Below, piece by piece: positions 21,290 through 29,768 of a stretch of 64,000 nt of DNA (position 1 is its first letter; each line of letters starts with the position of its first letter). The notes beneath the pieces are model-generated. The model did not search any database. It saw only the letters and a list, made by a program, of their open reading frames with translations, and was not told the origin of the DNA. Origin of the DNA: Serinicoccus hydrothermalis (lineage in GTDB: Bacteria > Actinomycetota > Actinomycetes > Actinomycetales > Dermatophilaceae); assembly GCF_001685415.1 (NCBI RefSeq), contig NZ_CP014989.1:3038001-3102000 (forward strand). Direction: 5' to 3'. Both the position numbers and the translations under genes were made by a program.

Positions 21290-22284
21290 GACCGCCCAGC
21301 ATCCCCGGTGCCGACGAGGAGCTGACGAGCCGCGTCGAGGCCGGGCTCGCCCGGGTGTCTCAGCGGCTGGCGGAGGTCGTCGACCACGACGACCCCTTCG
21401 TCTCGGAGGCCAACCACCACCTCGCCGCCGCCGGGGGCAAGGGCTTCCGCCCGTTGCTGACCCTGCTGTCCAGCGAGGTCGGCACCGGCTGGGACGAGCA
21501 GGTCGTCGATGCCGCGGTCGGCGTCGAGCTGACCCACCTGGCCTCGCTCTACCACGACGACGTCATGGATGAGGCGGAGCTGCGGCGCGGCGTCCAGAGC
21601 GCCAACGCCCGCTACGGCAACTCCACCGCGATCCTCGTGGGTGACCTGCTCTTCGGCACCGCCTCCTCGGTGGTCGCGGGGCTGGGGGCCCAGGCGGTCC
21701 GGATCCAGGCCGACACCTTCATCCGGCTGTGCGCCGGCCAGATCCGCGACGACCGGCAGGCGGACGCCGACCTGCCGAGCGATCAGGCGGTGCAGGCATA
21801 CCTCGAGATCCTCGCGGACAAGACCGGCGCGCTCATCGCGACCGCCGCCCGCTACGGCGCGATGTTCGGCGGCTGCGACGAGGCCACGACCCGCACCCTC
21901 ACGGCCTACGGCGAGAAGGTCGGCGTCGTCTTCCAGCTGGCGGACGACCTGCTCGACGTCGCCTCGGACGCGCAGGAGTCGGGCAAGACGCCCGGCACCG
22001 ACCTGCGCGAGGGCAAGGCCACGCTCCCGGTGCTGTATGCCCGGAGCAGCGAGGACCCCGCCGACGCCCGGCTGCTGGAGCTCACCCGCGGCCCGATCGA
22101 GGACCCGGACGACCTCGCCGAGGCCCTGTCCCTGCTGCGGGGACACCCCGCGATGGCCCAGGCGCGCGAGCAGACGCTGCACGTCGCCGCGCAGGCCAGG
22201 GAGCTCCTCGACGACCTGCCGGCCTCGCCCGCCCGGGCCGCGCTGCAGGCCCTCGTCGACGGCGTCGCCGACCGCTCCCGCTGA
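21286..22284 (+). CDS. Polyprenyl (long-chain) diphosphate synthase
   Basis: A 332-residue trans-isoprenyl diphosphate synthase. The first aspartate-rich motif is DDVMD (about residues 91-95, in LYHDDVMDEAELRRG) and the second is DDLLD (220-224, in FQLADDLLDVASD). Between them are family motifs such as AAGGKGFRPLL. It condenses isopentenyl diphosphate units and most likely makes the menaquinone side chain, since it is translationally coupled to nuoN (GTGA overlap at 21286). Chain length (hepta-, octa- or nonaprenyl) cannot be read reliably. The longer reading that starts at 21178 runs inside nuoN and is not used. Confidence 0.9.
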   Translation: MRPPSIPGADEELTSRVEAGLARVSQRLAEVVDHDDPFVSEANHHLAAAGGKGFRPLLTLLSSEVGTGWDEQVVDAAVGVELTHLASLYHDDVMDEAELRRGVQSANARYGNSTAILVGDLLFGTASSVVAGLGAQAVRIQADTFIRLCAGQIRDDRQADADLPSDQAVQAYLEILADKTGALIATAARYGAMFGGCDEATTRTLTAYGEKVGVVFQLADDLLDVASDAQESGKTPGTDLREGKATLPVLYARSSEDPADARLLELTRGPIEDPDDLAEALSLLRGHPAMAQAREQTLHVAAQARELLDDLPASPARAALQALVDGVADRSR

Positions 22285-22330
22285 CCCCACCACCGCGCAC
22301 CCCGCCCCGCCCCGCCCTCCCACCCCCCCG

Positions 22331-22402
22331 GAGTGCGGTCACCTTCGAGCAACCTCCATCACCCTGTAGGGCGATGGAGGTTGCAGGAAGGTGACCGCAC
22401 TC
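22331..22402. terminator. Two-tier hairpin after the nuo/polyprenyl operon
   Basis: Outer arms GAGTGCGGTCACCTT (22331-22345) and its exact complement (22388-22402), 15 bp. Inside them is a second stem CAACCTCCATC (22350-22360) / GATGGAGGTTG (22373-22383), 11 bp, capped by CCCT/AGGG. No T-run follows. It probably terminates the plus-strand operon, but the nested form resembles other intergenic palindromes in this window. Confidence 0.55.
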
Positions 22403-22449
22403 TCCATTCAGCTGCCCTCGCATCTCGTGTGGCCGTCGCTGCTCCTATC

Positions 22450-22470
22450 TACTACAAAAAGTAGTATACT
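22450..22470 (+). promoter_or_regulatory. TACTAC-N5-GTAGTA operator overlapping a -10
   Basis: The perfect dyad TACTACAAAAAGTAGTA (22450-22466) overlaps TATACT (22465-22470), a near-consensus -10, in the only AT-rich patch of the region. No good -35 is present. The dyad resembles the TACTAC half-sites bound by BlaI/MecI-type repressors (known family property; regulator identity inferred). Binding would block the promoter of the gene at 22514. Confidence 0.55.
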
Positions 22471-22513
22471 GGGAACTGCCCGACGAACCCGATGGGACAA
22501 GGAGTTGGCTGAC

Positions 22514-23062
22514 ATGAACACCACCGCCAGAACCGACCGGAACCGCAGCACGCCGACTCCGGTGAAGAACGAGAGGAACGGTCTGCCGGTCCTCGGGGGC
22601 CTCGCCCTCGGGCTCCTCCGACTGTCCTTCGGGTTCTACTTCCTCTGGGCCTTCCTGGACAAGACCTTCGGCCTGGGCTACGCGACCCCCTCGGAGGGTG
22701 CCTGGATCCGGGGCGGGAGCCCGACGACCGGCTACCTCTCCGGCGTCGAGGGCCCGCTCTCGGGCTTCTACCAGGGGATGGTGGGCAGCACCGCCATCGA
22801 CTGGCTGTTCATGCTCGGTCTGCTGGGCATCGGTGTCACGCTGATGACCGGTATGGGCGCCCGGGTCGGCGCGCTGTGCGGCGCCCTGATGTACCTCTTC
22901 ATGTACGGCGCGGCGCTCCCGACGGTCACGAACCCCTTCCTCGACGACCACCTGACCGGTGCGGTCGTCATGCTGCTCATCGCCGCCATCCCGGCCTCGT
23001 GGGCCTACCTGGGCCTCGGTGAGCTGTGGCGGAGGGTGTCGCCATCCCCGGCCCTGCGCTGA
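22514..23062 (+). CDS. DoxX/DoxD-like four-helix membrane protein
   Basis: A 182-residue membrane protein with about four hydrophobic segments: LGLLRLSFGFYFLWAFLDKT, WLFMLGLLGIGVTLMTGMG, GALCGALMYLFMYGAALP and AVVMLLIAAIPASWAYLGLG. This pattern fits the DoxX/DoxD family (quinone-linked or redox membrane proteins), but the substrate is unknown. ATG 22514 is preferred because AAGGAG precedes it at 22499-22504; a longer reading from 22391 would run through the hairpin and operator. The dyad operator upstream suggests tight repression and stress-triggered expression. Confidence 0.6.
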   Translation: MNTTARTDRNRSTPTPVKNERNGLPVLGGLALGLLRLSFGFYFLWAFLDKTFGLGYATPSEGAWIRGGSPTTGYLSGVEGPLSGFYQGMVGSTAIDWLFMLGLLGIGVTLMTGMGARVGALCGALMYLFMYGAALPTVTNPFLDDHLTGAVVMLLIAAIPASWAYLGLGELWRRVSPSPALR

Positions 23063-23078
23063 GCGCGGACCGACTGGA

Positions 23079-25055
23079 TCAGCCCCGGCGTGGGTAGACG
23101 TGAGCCACGCCGGGGCGCGGCACGCTGTCGCCGAGGTAGGGGTAGCCGCTCTGGCCGCCCTCTCCCGGATGCTGCACGCTGACCAGCACCGAGCGGTCCT
23201 TCCACGAGATCACCGGCCCGCAGCACTCTGCGCCCGTGGGCACCGACAGGAACTGCTCGACCAGGCCACGGTCACGACCCCGCGTCGGCATACGGAACAG
23301 GCCGTCGCAGGTGCCGAGGGTGCCGGGCGCACCGTCGGTGGAGATCCACAGATGCCCGGGCTCACCGTCGAAGGCGACGTTGTCCGGGCAGCTGATGGGG
23401 GTGACCTCACGCTGGTCGGTCCCGTGGAAGTAGGTGCCCGGGTCCGAGGGGTCGCCCGCGACGAGCACGATCCGCCACCGGAAGCGGAGGGCGGCGGCGT
23501 CGTCACCCTGCTCCCGCCACTCGATGACGTGGCCGAACTTGTTGGCGGCGCGGGGGTTGGCCTCGTCGATCTGGCCGGGGGTGCGGGCCGTGTTGTTGGT
23601 CAGGGCGACGTAGACGCGGCCGGTGTGCGGGTCGGGCTGGACGTCCTCAGGGCGGTCCATCTTCGTCGGCCCGACCGTGTCCGCCGCCAGCCGGGTCCAG
23701 GTGCAGACCTCGGCCACGGCCATACCGTCGACGTGCGACTCGCCGTCCACGATCAGCGGCAGCCACTCACCGCGCCCGTCGTACTCCCCGTCCTGGAAGC
23801 CGTCGCCGGTGAACCGGGCGACGTAGAGGTCTCCGTCGGAGAGCAGCCGCAGGTTGTGCCGCTTGTCGCCCTCGCGGTAACGGCGTCGGGAGACGAACTT
23901 GTAGACGTAGTCGAAGCGCTCGTCGTCGCCCATGTAGGCCACGGCCCGCCCGTCCTGCGCCAGCCGGATGGTGGCACCCTCGTGCTTGAACCGGCCCAGC
24001 GCCGTGTGCTTCACCGGGGTGGAGCCGGGGTCGTCGGGGTCGACCTCGACGATCCAGCCGAAGCGGTTGACCTCGTGCGGCTCCTCGACCAGGGAGAAGC
24101 GCGGGTCGGCCTGCTCCCACCCGCGGCCCGCGGACGTGATGCCGTAGCGGGCCAGCCTACCCTCCGGGTCCGGCGCGTCGGTGGCGTCGAAGTACTGGTT
24201 GAAGTTCTCCTCGCCGGAGAGCACCGTCCCCCACGGGGTGTCCCCGCCGGCGCAGTTGTTGAGCGTGCCCAGCACGCGTCGCCCGCTGCGGTCCGCGCCA
24301 GTCCGCATCCACGCGGCCCCGGCCGCCGGGCCGTCCAGGGCGAAGGTCGTCCAGGCGTGGATGCGGCGGTTGCGGGTCCCGCGCCGGCGGTAGGTCCACG
24401 GGGACCGGTCGTTCCTGCGGGTGACCTCGACCACCGTCATACCGTGCGCGGCCATCTCGATCTCGGCCTGCTCGGCGGTGACCGACCCGTCCCAGTCCGG
24501 GAACATCATCTCGGGGTTGGTGTACTCGTTGTTGAAGACGATGACGCCGCGTCGGGACCGCCAGCCCCGGTCGCCGTCCAGGCGCAGGGTGAGGTAGTCG
24601 GCGTTGTAGCCGGCCTGCCCCTTCTGCGCCTCCACCGACTGGTGGTCGACGTCGAAGGCGGGGGCGCCCGGCTCCACCGGGTCCCCCCAGGAGATGACCG
24701 GTGCCCAGGTGAAGCCGCGGGGGACGACGAGGTCGTCGACGTCGGCGGGCGTGGGCGGGATCGAGGGAAAGCCGCGCAGCCGGTGGTCGGTGTCCGGCAG
24801 GTCCTCGGCGGCGACGGCGGGCTGCGGGGCGGCCGCCCAGGCGACGCCGGCGAGCGCGGCGCCACCGCCGGTGAGCACCGCGCGGCGACGGATCGCCGTC
24901 TGGACGACGTCGCCGAAGTAGGTGTTGTCGCTCGTGTTCGGGACCGGCTGGGAGCAGGCGTCCCCGCAGCGGTAGCGGCAGGTGGCCGAGCTGCGCCCGC
25001 CGGGATGGGCGGCGAGCAGCGGCAGCAGGGTGCGGCGGCTGGTGGTCGAGGGCAT
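23079..25055 (-). CDS. phoX: PhoX-family alkaline phosphatase, Tat-exported
   Basis: 658 residues, typical of PhoX. A twin-arginine signal RRRAVLTGGGAALAGVAWAA sits around residues 57-76 after an unusual Cys-containing N-terminal segment (CRYRCGDACSQPVPN), a layout common in PhoX. Family-typical stretches include FNNEYTNPEMMFPDWDG, TPWGTVLSGEENFNQYF, GRFKHEGATIRLAQDGRAVA, and RPEDVQPDPHTGRVYVALTN. PhoX enzymes are Ca/Fe-dependent phosphomonoesterases that release phosphate outside the membrane. ATG 25055 has GGAGG upstream; the frame continues further but into non-coding sequence. No clear PHO box was recognised. Confidence 0.9.
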   Translation of the reverse strand: MPSTTSRRTLLPLLAAHPGGRSSATCRYRCGDACSQPVPNTSDNTYFGDVVQTAIRRRAVLTGGGAALAGVAWAAAPQPAVAAEDLPDTDHRLRGFPSIPPTPADVDDLVVPRGFTWAPVISWGDPVEPGAPAFDVDHQSVEAQKGQAGYNADYLTLRLDGDRGWRSRRGVIVFNNEYTNPEMMFPDWDGSVTAEQAEIEMAAHGMTVVEVTRRNDRSPWTYRRRGTRNRRIHAWTTFALDGPAAGAAWMRTGADRSGRRVLGTLNNCAGGDTPWGTVLSGEENFNQYFDATDAPDPEGRLARYGITSAGRGWEQADPRFSLVEEPHEVNRFGWIVEVDPDDPGSTPVKHTALGRFKHEGATIRLAQDGRAVAYMGDDERFDYVYKFVSRRRYREGDKRHNLRLLSDGDLYVARFTGDGFQDGEYDGRGEWLPLIVDGESHVDGMAVAEVCTWTRLAADTVGPTKMDRPEDVQPDPHTGRVYVALTNNTARTPGQIDEANPRAANKFGHVIEWREQGDDAAALRFRWRIVLVAGDPSDPGTYFHGTDQREVTPISCPDNVAFDGEPGHLWISTDGAPGTLGTCDGLFRMPTRGRDRGLVEQFLSVPTGAECCGPVISWKDRSVLVSVQHPGEGGQSGYPYLGDSVPRPGVAHVYPRRG

Positions 25056-25257
25056 GGGCACGCGTGATCCTCCGTCGTGAGGGTTTCCCCGAGAAGCCGG
25101 CCCCGGGACGGGGGCGCGACGTCCTCCGAACGTAGGCCGCCGACCCCCCGGGCCGGGCGACGCGCAGGTGAACCGGGCACGGCGGGCGGGCGACAGATGG
25201 AGGAACGGGGGAGCGGGCATACCCTGGGGGCTCGCCGCAGATCGAAGGAGGCAAAGG

Positions 25258-26250
25258 GTGAGACGCATGCTGGCGGGTCTGTGGGCCATGCTGCCGCTGG
25301 GGGTGCTGCTGGTGGCCGTGACCGTGCTGCCGACCCCGGAGCGGGTGCCCACGCACTGGTCCGGGCGCCTCCCGGACGCCTCCGCCGACGGCGCGCGCTT
25401 CCTGTCCGGGATCCTCGCCACCACCGTGGTCTGCACCGTCGTCGCGGCCCTCACCGCCATCGCCCGCCGCATCGTGCCCGCCACCTGGTGCCGCTGGGTG
25501 CTCGCCGTCGTCGCCGCGATCGGGTGGGGCGCCGCGGTCCTGTGGGTCGTCACGGCCTGGAGGGTCGGGGTCGACGGCCCGGGCCAGGTGCGCGAGTGGT
25601 GGCCGCTGCTGGCGCTCGTCGGCGCGCTGGTCGCCGCCGTGGTGGGGTATGCCGTCCACGGCCGGCGGGTGCCCAGCCGGGAGGAGCTGGAGGACCTGGT
25701 GCCGGAGCGCTCGCGCGTCCGCCCGGTCCACGAGGTACGTCCGGTCGAGCCGTGGAGCACCGAGGTGGAGTCGCGCACGCTGAAGGTGCTCGCCTGGGGC
25801 CTGCTGGTGGCGCTCGCCGTGGTGGCGGTGGTCGTCCGGCTCGTCGGGGAGAGCCTGGCCCTGTCCGTAGTCGTCCTGCTCACGGGGGTCGGGGCGAGCG
25901 GCCTCGCGCTGCTGTGGTCGGCGATCCGGGTCGAGGTGGACGAGTCCGGTCTGCGGGTGCGCTCCCGGGTGGTCCCACGCGTCGTCCTGCGGGTCCGCGC
26001 CGAGCAGGTCGCCGGCGTGGACGTGCAGGAGCTCGACCCCATGAAGTGGGGCGGCATCGGGCTGCGGGCGCTGCCCGACCGCACCGCCTACATCGTCGGG
26101 GCCGGGGGTGGCCCGGGGATGGTGGTCTACCAGCGCGACGGGCGCCGGCTCGCGCTGCAGATCACCGAGGGTGATGCTGCCGCGCGGACCGGCGCCCGGA
26201 CGCTGCTGCAGGCCGCGGGTCAGCGGCTGGGGGAGGGCTCGCTCTCCTGA
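25258..26250 (+). CDS. DUF1648-type membrane protein with C-terminal PH-like domain
   Basis: 330 residues from GTG 25258, chosen for the GAAGGAGG seven bases upstream. The N terminus has the DUF1648-like phrase RVPTHWSGRLPDASADG between two membrane segments; two more helices are near residues 110-135 and a further pair near 180-220. The C-terminal third (VEVDESGLRVRSRVVPRVVL to the end) looks like the soluble PH-like domain seen in SdpI-type or PH-domain membrane proteins. Function unknown. Its 3' end overlaps the 3' end of the convergent MmpL gene by 31 bases. Confidence 0.6.
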   Translation: MRRMLAGLWAMLPLGVLLVAVTVLPTPERVPTHWSGRLPDASADGARFLSGILATTVVCTVVAALTAIARRIVPATWCRWVLAVVAAIGWGAAVLWVVTAWRVGVDGPGQVREWWPLLALVGALVAAVVGYAVHGRRVPSREELEDLVPERSRVRPVHEVRPVEPWSTEVESRTLKVLAWGLLVALAVVAVVVRLVGESLALSVVVLLTGVGASGLALLWSAIRVEVDESGLRVRSRVVPRVVLRVRAEQVAGVDVQELDPMKWGGIGLRALPDRTAYIVGAGGGPGMVVYQRDGRRLALQITEGDAAARTGARTLLQAAGQRLGEGSLS

Positions 26251-29039
26251 GCCGGCTCCCGGTCCGCGGCGTCCGCGTCGCGGTCGCCGTCGGTGCCCTC
26301 GCCCGGCTCCTGCTCGTCGTGGCTGATCCCGAGCGTGCGCTCCAGCTTGGCGCCCTCGACATCGACGTCCGGCAGGATCCGATCCAGCCAGCGCGGGATC
26401 CACCAGGCCCTCTCGCCCAGCAGTGACATCACCGCGGGGGTGAGGGTCATCCGGACGAGGAAGGCGTCGACGAGGACGCCCACGGCCAGCCCCAGCCCGA
26501 TCGGTCGGACCATCGTCAGGTGCGCCCAGACGAAGCCGGCGAAGACCGAGATCATGATGATCGCCGCCGCGGTCACGACCCTCGCGCTGTGGTTGAAGCC
26601 GCTCACCACCGCGGTCCGGGCGTCCTTGCCGTGGACCTTCTCCTCCCGCATCGCGGACACGAGGAAGAGCTGGTAGTCCATGGCGAGCCCGAAGAGGATC
26701 CCGATGAGCAGGATCGGCAGGAAGGACAGGATCGGCCCGGCCTCGTTGACCCCGAAGAAGCTCGAGGCGAAGCCGAGCTGGTAGACCCCGACCACCGCAC
26801 CGAAGGCGGCACCGACGCTGAGCAGGAAGCCACCCGTCGCCAGCAGCGGCACCAGGATCGAGCGGAAGACCAGCAGCAGCAGGATCAGCGAGAGGCCGAC
26901 GACCACGACGAGGTAGATCGGGAGCGCGTCCGCGAGCTGCTCGGAGATGTCGATGTTGGCGACCGTCTGCCCGGTCAGGCCCAGGGTCGCACCCTGGTCC
27001 TCGCCGATCTGCTCGACCGCCGGGCCGAGCCGGTCGACGAGCGCCTCGGTGGAGGCGTCCGCCGGGCCACCCTCGGGCTGCAGCCGGAAGGCCAGCACGT
27101 CGCGCGCGTCGTTGACGCCGGCGGGCAGCACCTGCTCGACGCCGTCGACCTCGGCCAGCTCCTCGCCCAGGTCGGCCTGCGCGCTCATGAGCGCGGTGTC
27201 GCCCTCGGCGAGCGGCTCGTCCAGCTCGGCGACGACGAGGATCGGGCCGTTGGCGCCGGCGCCGAACTCGTCGCGCACCGTGTCATAGGTCGTGTATGCC
27301 GTAGAGCCGGCGGGCTCGCTGCTGCCGTCGGGCAGGCCGAGCCGCAGGTCCAGGGTGGGCCAGGCCAGGGCGCCCACCACGGCGAGCACCCCGACGACGG
27401 CCAGCCAGGGGTGCTTCTGCACCCGGGCGGCCCAGCCGCGACCGGGGTCGTCGGCGTGCTCCTCGGCGGGGTCCTCCTCGTGCTTGCCACGGTGGCCGCC
27501 CGCGCGCTCGCGGCGGGGGAGCACCTTGTCCCCGATGAGGGAGAGCATCGCCGGGGTGAGGGTGATGGCCACGAGCACGGCGATGGCCACCGTCGCCGCG
27601 GCCACGATCCCCATGACGCCCAGGAACGGGATGCCGGTGAGGGTGAGCGCGACGAGCGCGATGATCACGGTGAGCCCGGCGAAGGTGACGGCGTTGCCCG
27701 AGGTCCCCACGGCGAGCGCGATCGAGTCGCGCAGCGGCATACCCTGGCGCACCTGCTGCCGGTGCCGGTTGATGAGGAAGAGGGAGTAGTCGATGCCGAC
27801 CGCGAGGCCGAGCATGAGCGCCAGCACCGGGGTGATCGACTGCATGTCGACCCACTGGGACAGGGCGAGGGCGCCGGTGAGGCCGACGCCGACCCCGACG
27901 AGGGCCATGAGGATCGGCAGGCCGGCGGCGACGAGGCTGCCGAGCATGACGATGAGGACGACCGCGGCGACGACCAGGCCCACGACCTCACCGGGGCCGA
28001 GGAGGCTGGACAGGTCGTCGGTGATCTCCTTGGAGAAGTCGACGCTCAGGCCGTCGCCCTCGAGGTCGTTGCCGATCTGCTGGATCGAGGCAGTGGTCTC
28101 CTCCGGGATGAAGCCCTCGGCGTCGGCCACGGATACCTGGGTGAGGGCGACGGTGCCGGCCTCGTTGACCACGCGGAAGCCGTCGCTGAGGTCGACCATG
28201 CGGCGCGCGACGGCGAGGTCCTCCTCGCCCTGGGCGATGTCGTCCTCGGCGTCGTCGAGCTGGGCGGCGTTGTCCTCCAGCTCGGCCTCGCCGTCCGCCA
28301 GCTGCTCCTCGCCGGCCTCGAGCTGCTGGGCCTGCTCGTCGAGCTGGGCCTGGCCCGCCTCGAGCTGCTGGCGACCGGCGTCGATCTGCTCCTGGCCCGC
28401 GGCGATCTCCGCGCGCGCCTGCTGCTCGGCGGCCGGCGGCACCTGGCCCGCCGCGACCCCGTCCTCGAGCTGCTGCAGCTGGGCGTCGAGCTCCTCCTGG
28501 GACTGCTGCAGGGTGGCGGCCTGCTCGTCCAGCTCGGCCTGGCCGGCCTCGAGCTGCTCCCGCCCGGACGCGAGCTGGTCCCGTGAGTCCTCCAGGTCCG
28601 CCCGGCCCTGCTCGAGCTGCTCGCGGCCGTCCTCCAGCTGGGCGCGGGCGTCCTCGAGCTCGGCCTCGCCGTCGGTGATGTCCTGCGGGGCCGAGTCCAG
28701 CTCGGCCTGCGCCTCGAAGGGGTCGGTGGAGGTGACCCCGTCCAGGTCCTCCCAGTCCTGCACCGCGCCGGCGATGGCCTCGCGCTGCTCGTCGGTGAAG
28801 CCGTCGTCGTTGCGGAAGACCACGGTGCCGGTGGTGCCGGCAGCCTCCGGGATCTCCTGCTGGAGGGTGTCGAGCACCTGCTCGAACCGGCTGCCAGGGA
28901 TGGAGAACTCGTTGGACAGGGGCTTGGCGAGCGTCGCCATACCGGTGCCGGTGATGGCGAGCACGGCGACCCAGATCGCGATGACGCCGAGCCGGTGGTG
29001 GGCGCACCAGCGCCCCAGGCGGTGCAGAAGAGTGGCCAC
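26220..29039 (-). CDS. MMPL/RND-family transporter with long periplasmic-side coiled coil
   Basis: 939 residues. An N-terminal helix (residues 16-36) is followed by an extracytoplasmic region, then a set of membrane helices containing GLAVGIDYSLFLINRH (about 412-427), the proton-relay signature of MmpL proteins; a second half repeats the arrangement (GLAMDYQLFLVSAMREE). Residues about 120-280 are an unusual exact heptad coiled coil (QLEDGRE, QLEQGRA, DLEDSRD, QLASGRE, QLEAGQA). Such proteins export lipids or drugs. The adjoining TetR gene, 22 bases upstream on the same strand, probably controls it. Confidence 0.9.
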   Translation of the reverse strand: MATLLHRLGRWCAHHRLGVIAIWVAVLAITGTGMATLAKPLSNEFSIPGSRFEQVLDTLQQEIPEAAGTTGTVVFRNDDGFTDEQREAIAGAVQDWEDLDGVTSTDPFEAQAELDSAPQDITDGEAELEDARAQLEDGREQLEQGRADLEDSRDQLASGREQLEAGQAELDEQAATLQQSQEELDAQLQQLEDGVAAGQVPPAAEQQARAEIAAGQEQIDAGRQQLEAGQAQLDEQAQQLEAGEEQLADGEAELEDNAAQLDDAEDDIAQGEEDLAVARRMVDLSDGFRVVNEAGTVALTQVSVADAEGFIPEETTASIQQIGNDLEGDGLSVDFSKEITDDLSSLLGPGEVVGLVVAAVVLIVMLGSLVAAGLPILMALVGVGVGLTGALALSQWVDMQSITPVLALMLGLAVGIDYSLFLINRHRQQVRQGMPLRDSIALAVGTSGNAVTFAGLTVIIALVALTLTGIPFLGVMGIVAAATVAIAVLVAITLTPAMLSLIGDKVLPRRERAGGHRGKHEEDPAEEHADDPGRGWAARVQKHPWLAVVGVLAVVGALAWPTLDLRLGLPDGSSEPAGSTAYTTYDTVRDEFGAGANGPILVVAELDEPLAEGDTALMSAQADLGEELAEVDGVEQVLPAGVNDARDVLAFRLQPEGGPADASTEALVDRLGPAVEQIGEDQGATLGLTGQTVANIDISEQLADALPIYLVVVVGLSLILLLLVFRSILVPLLATGGFLLSVGAAFGAVVGVYQLGFASSFFGVNEAGPILSFLPILLIGILFGLAMDYQLFLVSAMREEKVHGKDARTAVVSGFNHSARVVTAAAIIMISVFAGFVWAHLTMVRPIGLGLAVGVLVDAFLVRMTLTPAVMSLLGERAWWIPRWLDRILPDVDVEGAKLERTLGISHDEQEPGEGTDGDRDADAADREPAQESEPSPSR

Positions 29040-29060
29040 GGGGGTCCTTTCGGGGTTTGC

Positions 29061-29690
29061 TCAGTCGTGGTCGGACCGCCAGCCCGAGGCCAGCAGGCCC
29101 AGGGCACGGTCCAGGTGGTCGTGGAAGGCCGCCGTGTCGGCGGGGGAGAGCGGCGCCGCTCGGTGCGGGTCCTCGACCCACGTCTCCTCGGCCGCCTGGA
29201 AGCAGCTCATCACCGCCGAGGAGAGGGTGGCGACGAAGAGCGGGTCGGCCTCGGGGAGCAGGGCGTGCAGCTGCTCCCGCAGCCAGCCTGCCATGTCCGC
29301 CCAGACCGTGCGCTCCAGCAGCATCTGTCCGTCGGTGCTCTGCCCGTGGCTGTTGAGGTCGGAGAGCCACCCGATGAGGTCGGTGGGGATCTCCCCCGCC
29401 TGGACGAGCCGGCGCAGGGCCGCGAGCGGGTCGAGGCGGACCTGGTCGGGGTCGAGCCGGGAGATCATGCCGGAGGCGTGCTCGGCGAAGACCGCGCTGA
29501 GGGCGGCGGGGATGCTGCCGAAGTAGTTGAAGAAGGTGCGCCGGGAGATGCCCGCCCGCTCGGCCACCTGGTCGACGGTGACCTCGGCGGCCGGCAGCTG
29601 CGCGACGAGGTCGCGCAGCGCCCCGAGGATCGCCTCGTGGGTGCGCGCCTTGTTGAGCTCGCGCCGTCCGGCGGGGGGTGCCTCGGTCAT
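29061..29690 (-). CDS. TetR/AcrR-family repressor of the MmpL operon
   Basis: 209 residues from ATG 29690 (MTEAPPAGRRELNKARTHEA); a longer reading to 29744 would translate its own operator. The N-terminal helix-turn-helix is VTVDQVAERAGISRRTFFNY. The C-terminal ligand domain is divergent, as usual. It is the first gene of a two-gene operon with the transporter, and two TTGCAC-N3-GTGCA dyads lie just upstream, consistent with autorepression released by the transporter's substrate (inference). Confidence 0.88.
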   Translation of the reverse strand: MTEAPPAGRRELNKARTHEAILGALRDLVAQLPAAEVTVDQVAERAGISRRTFFNYFGSIPAALSAVFAEHASGMISRLDPDQVRLDPLAALRRLVQAGEIPTDLIGWLSDLNSHGQSTDGQMLLERTVWADMAGWLREQLHALLPEADPLFVATLSSAVMSCFQAAEETWVEDPHRAAPLSPADTAAFHDHLDRALGLLASGWRSDHD

Positions 29691-29712
29691 GGGGACGATG
29701 CTACGGCAAGAG

Positions 29713-29744
29713 TTGCACACCGTGCAAAATTGCACGACGTGCAT
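29713..29744 (-). promoter_or_regulatory. Twin TetR-type operators
   Basis: Two adjacent dyads: TTGCACACCGTGCAA (29713-29727, perfect) and TTGCACGACGTGCAT (29730-29744). Their centres are 17 bases apart. They lie 23-54 bases upstream of the TetR ATG, where its promoter should be. Confidence 0.7.
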
Positions 29745-29768
29745 ACCGCCGCGCGGTGCGGAAGGAGG

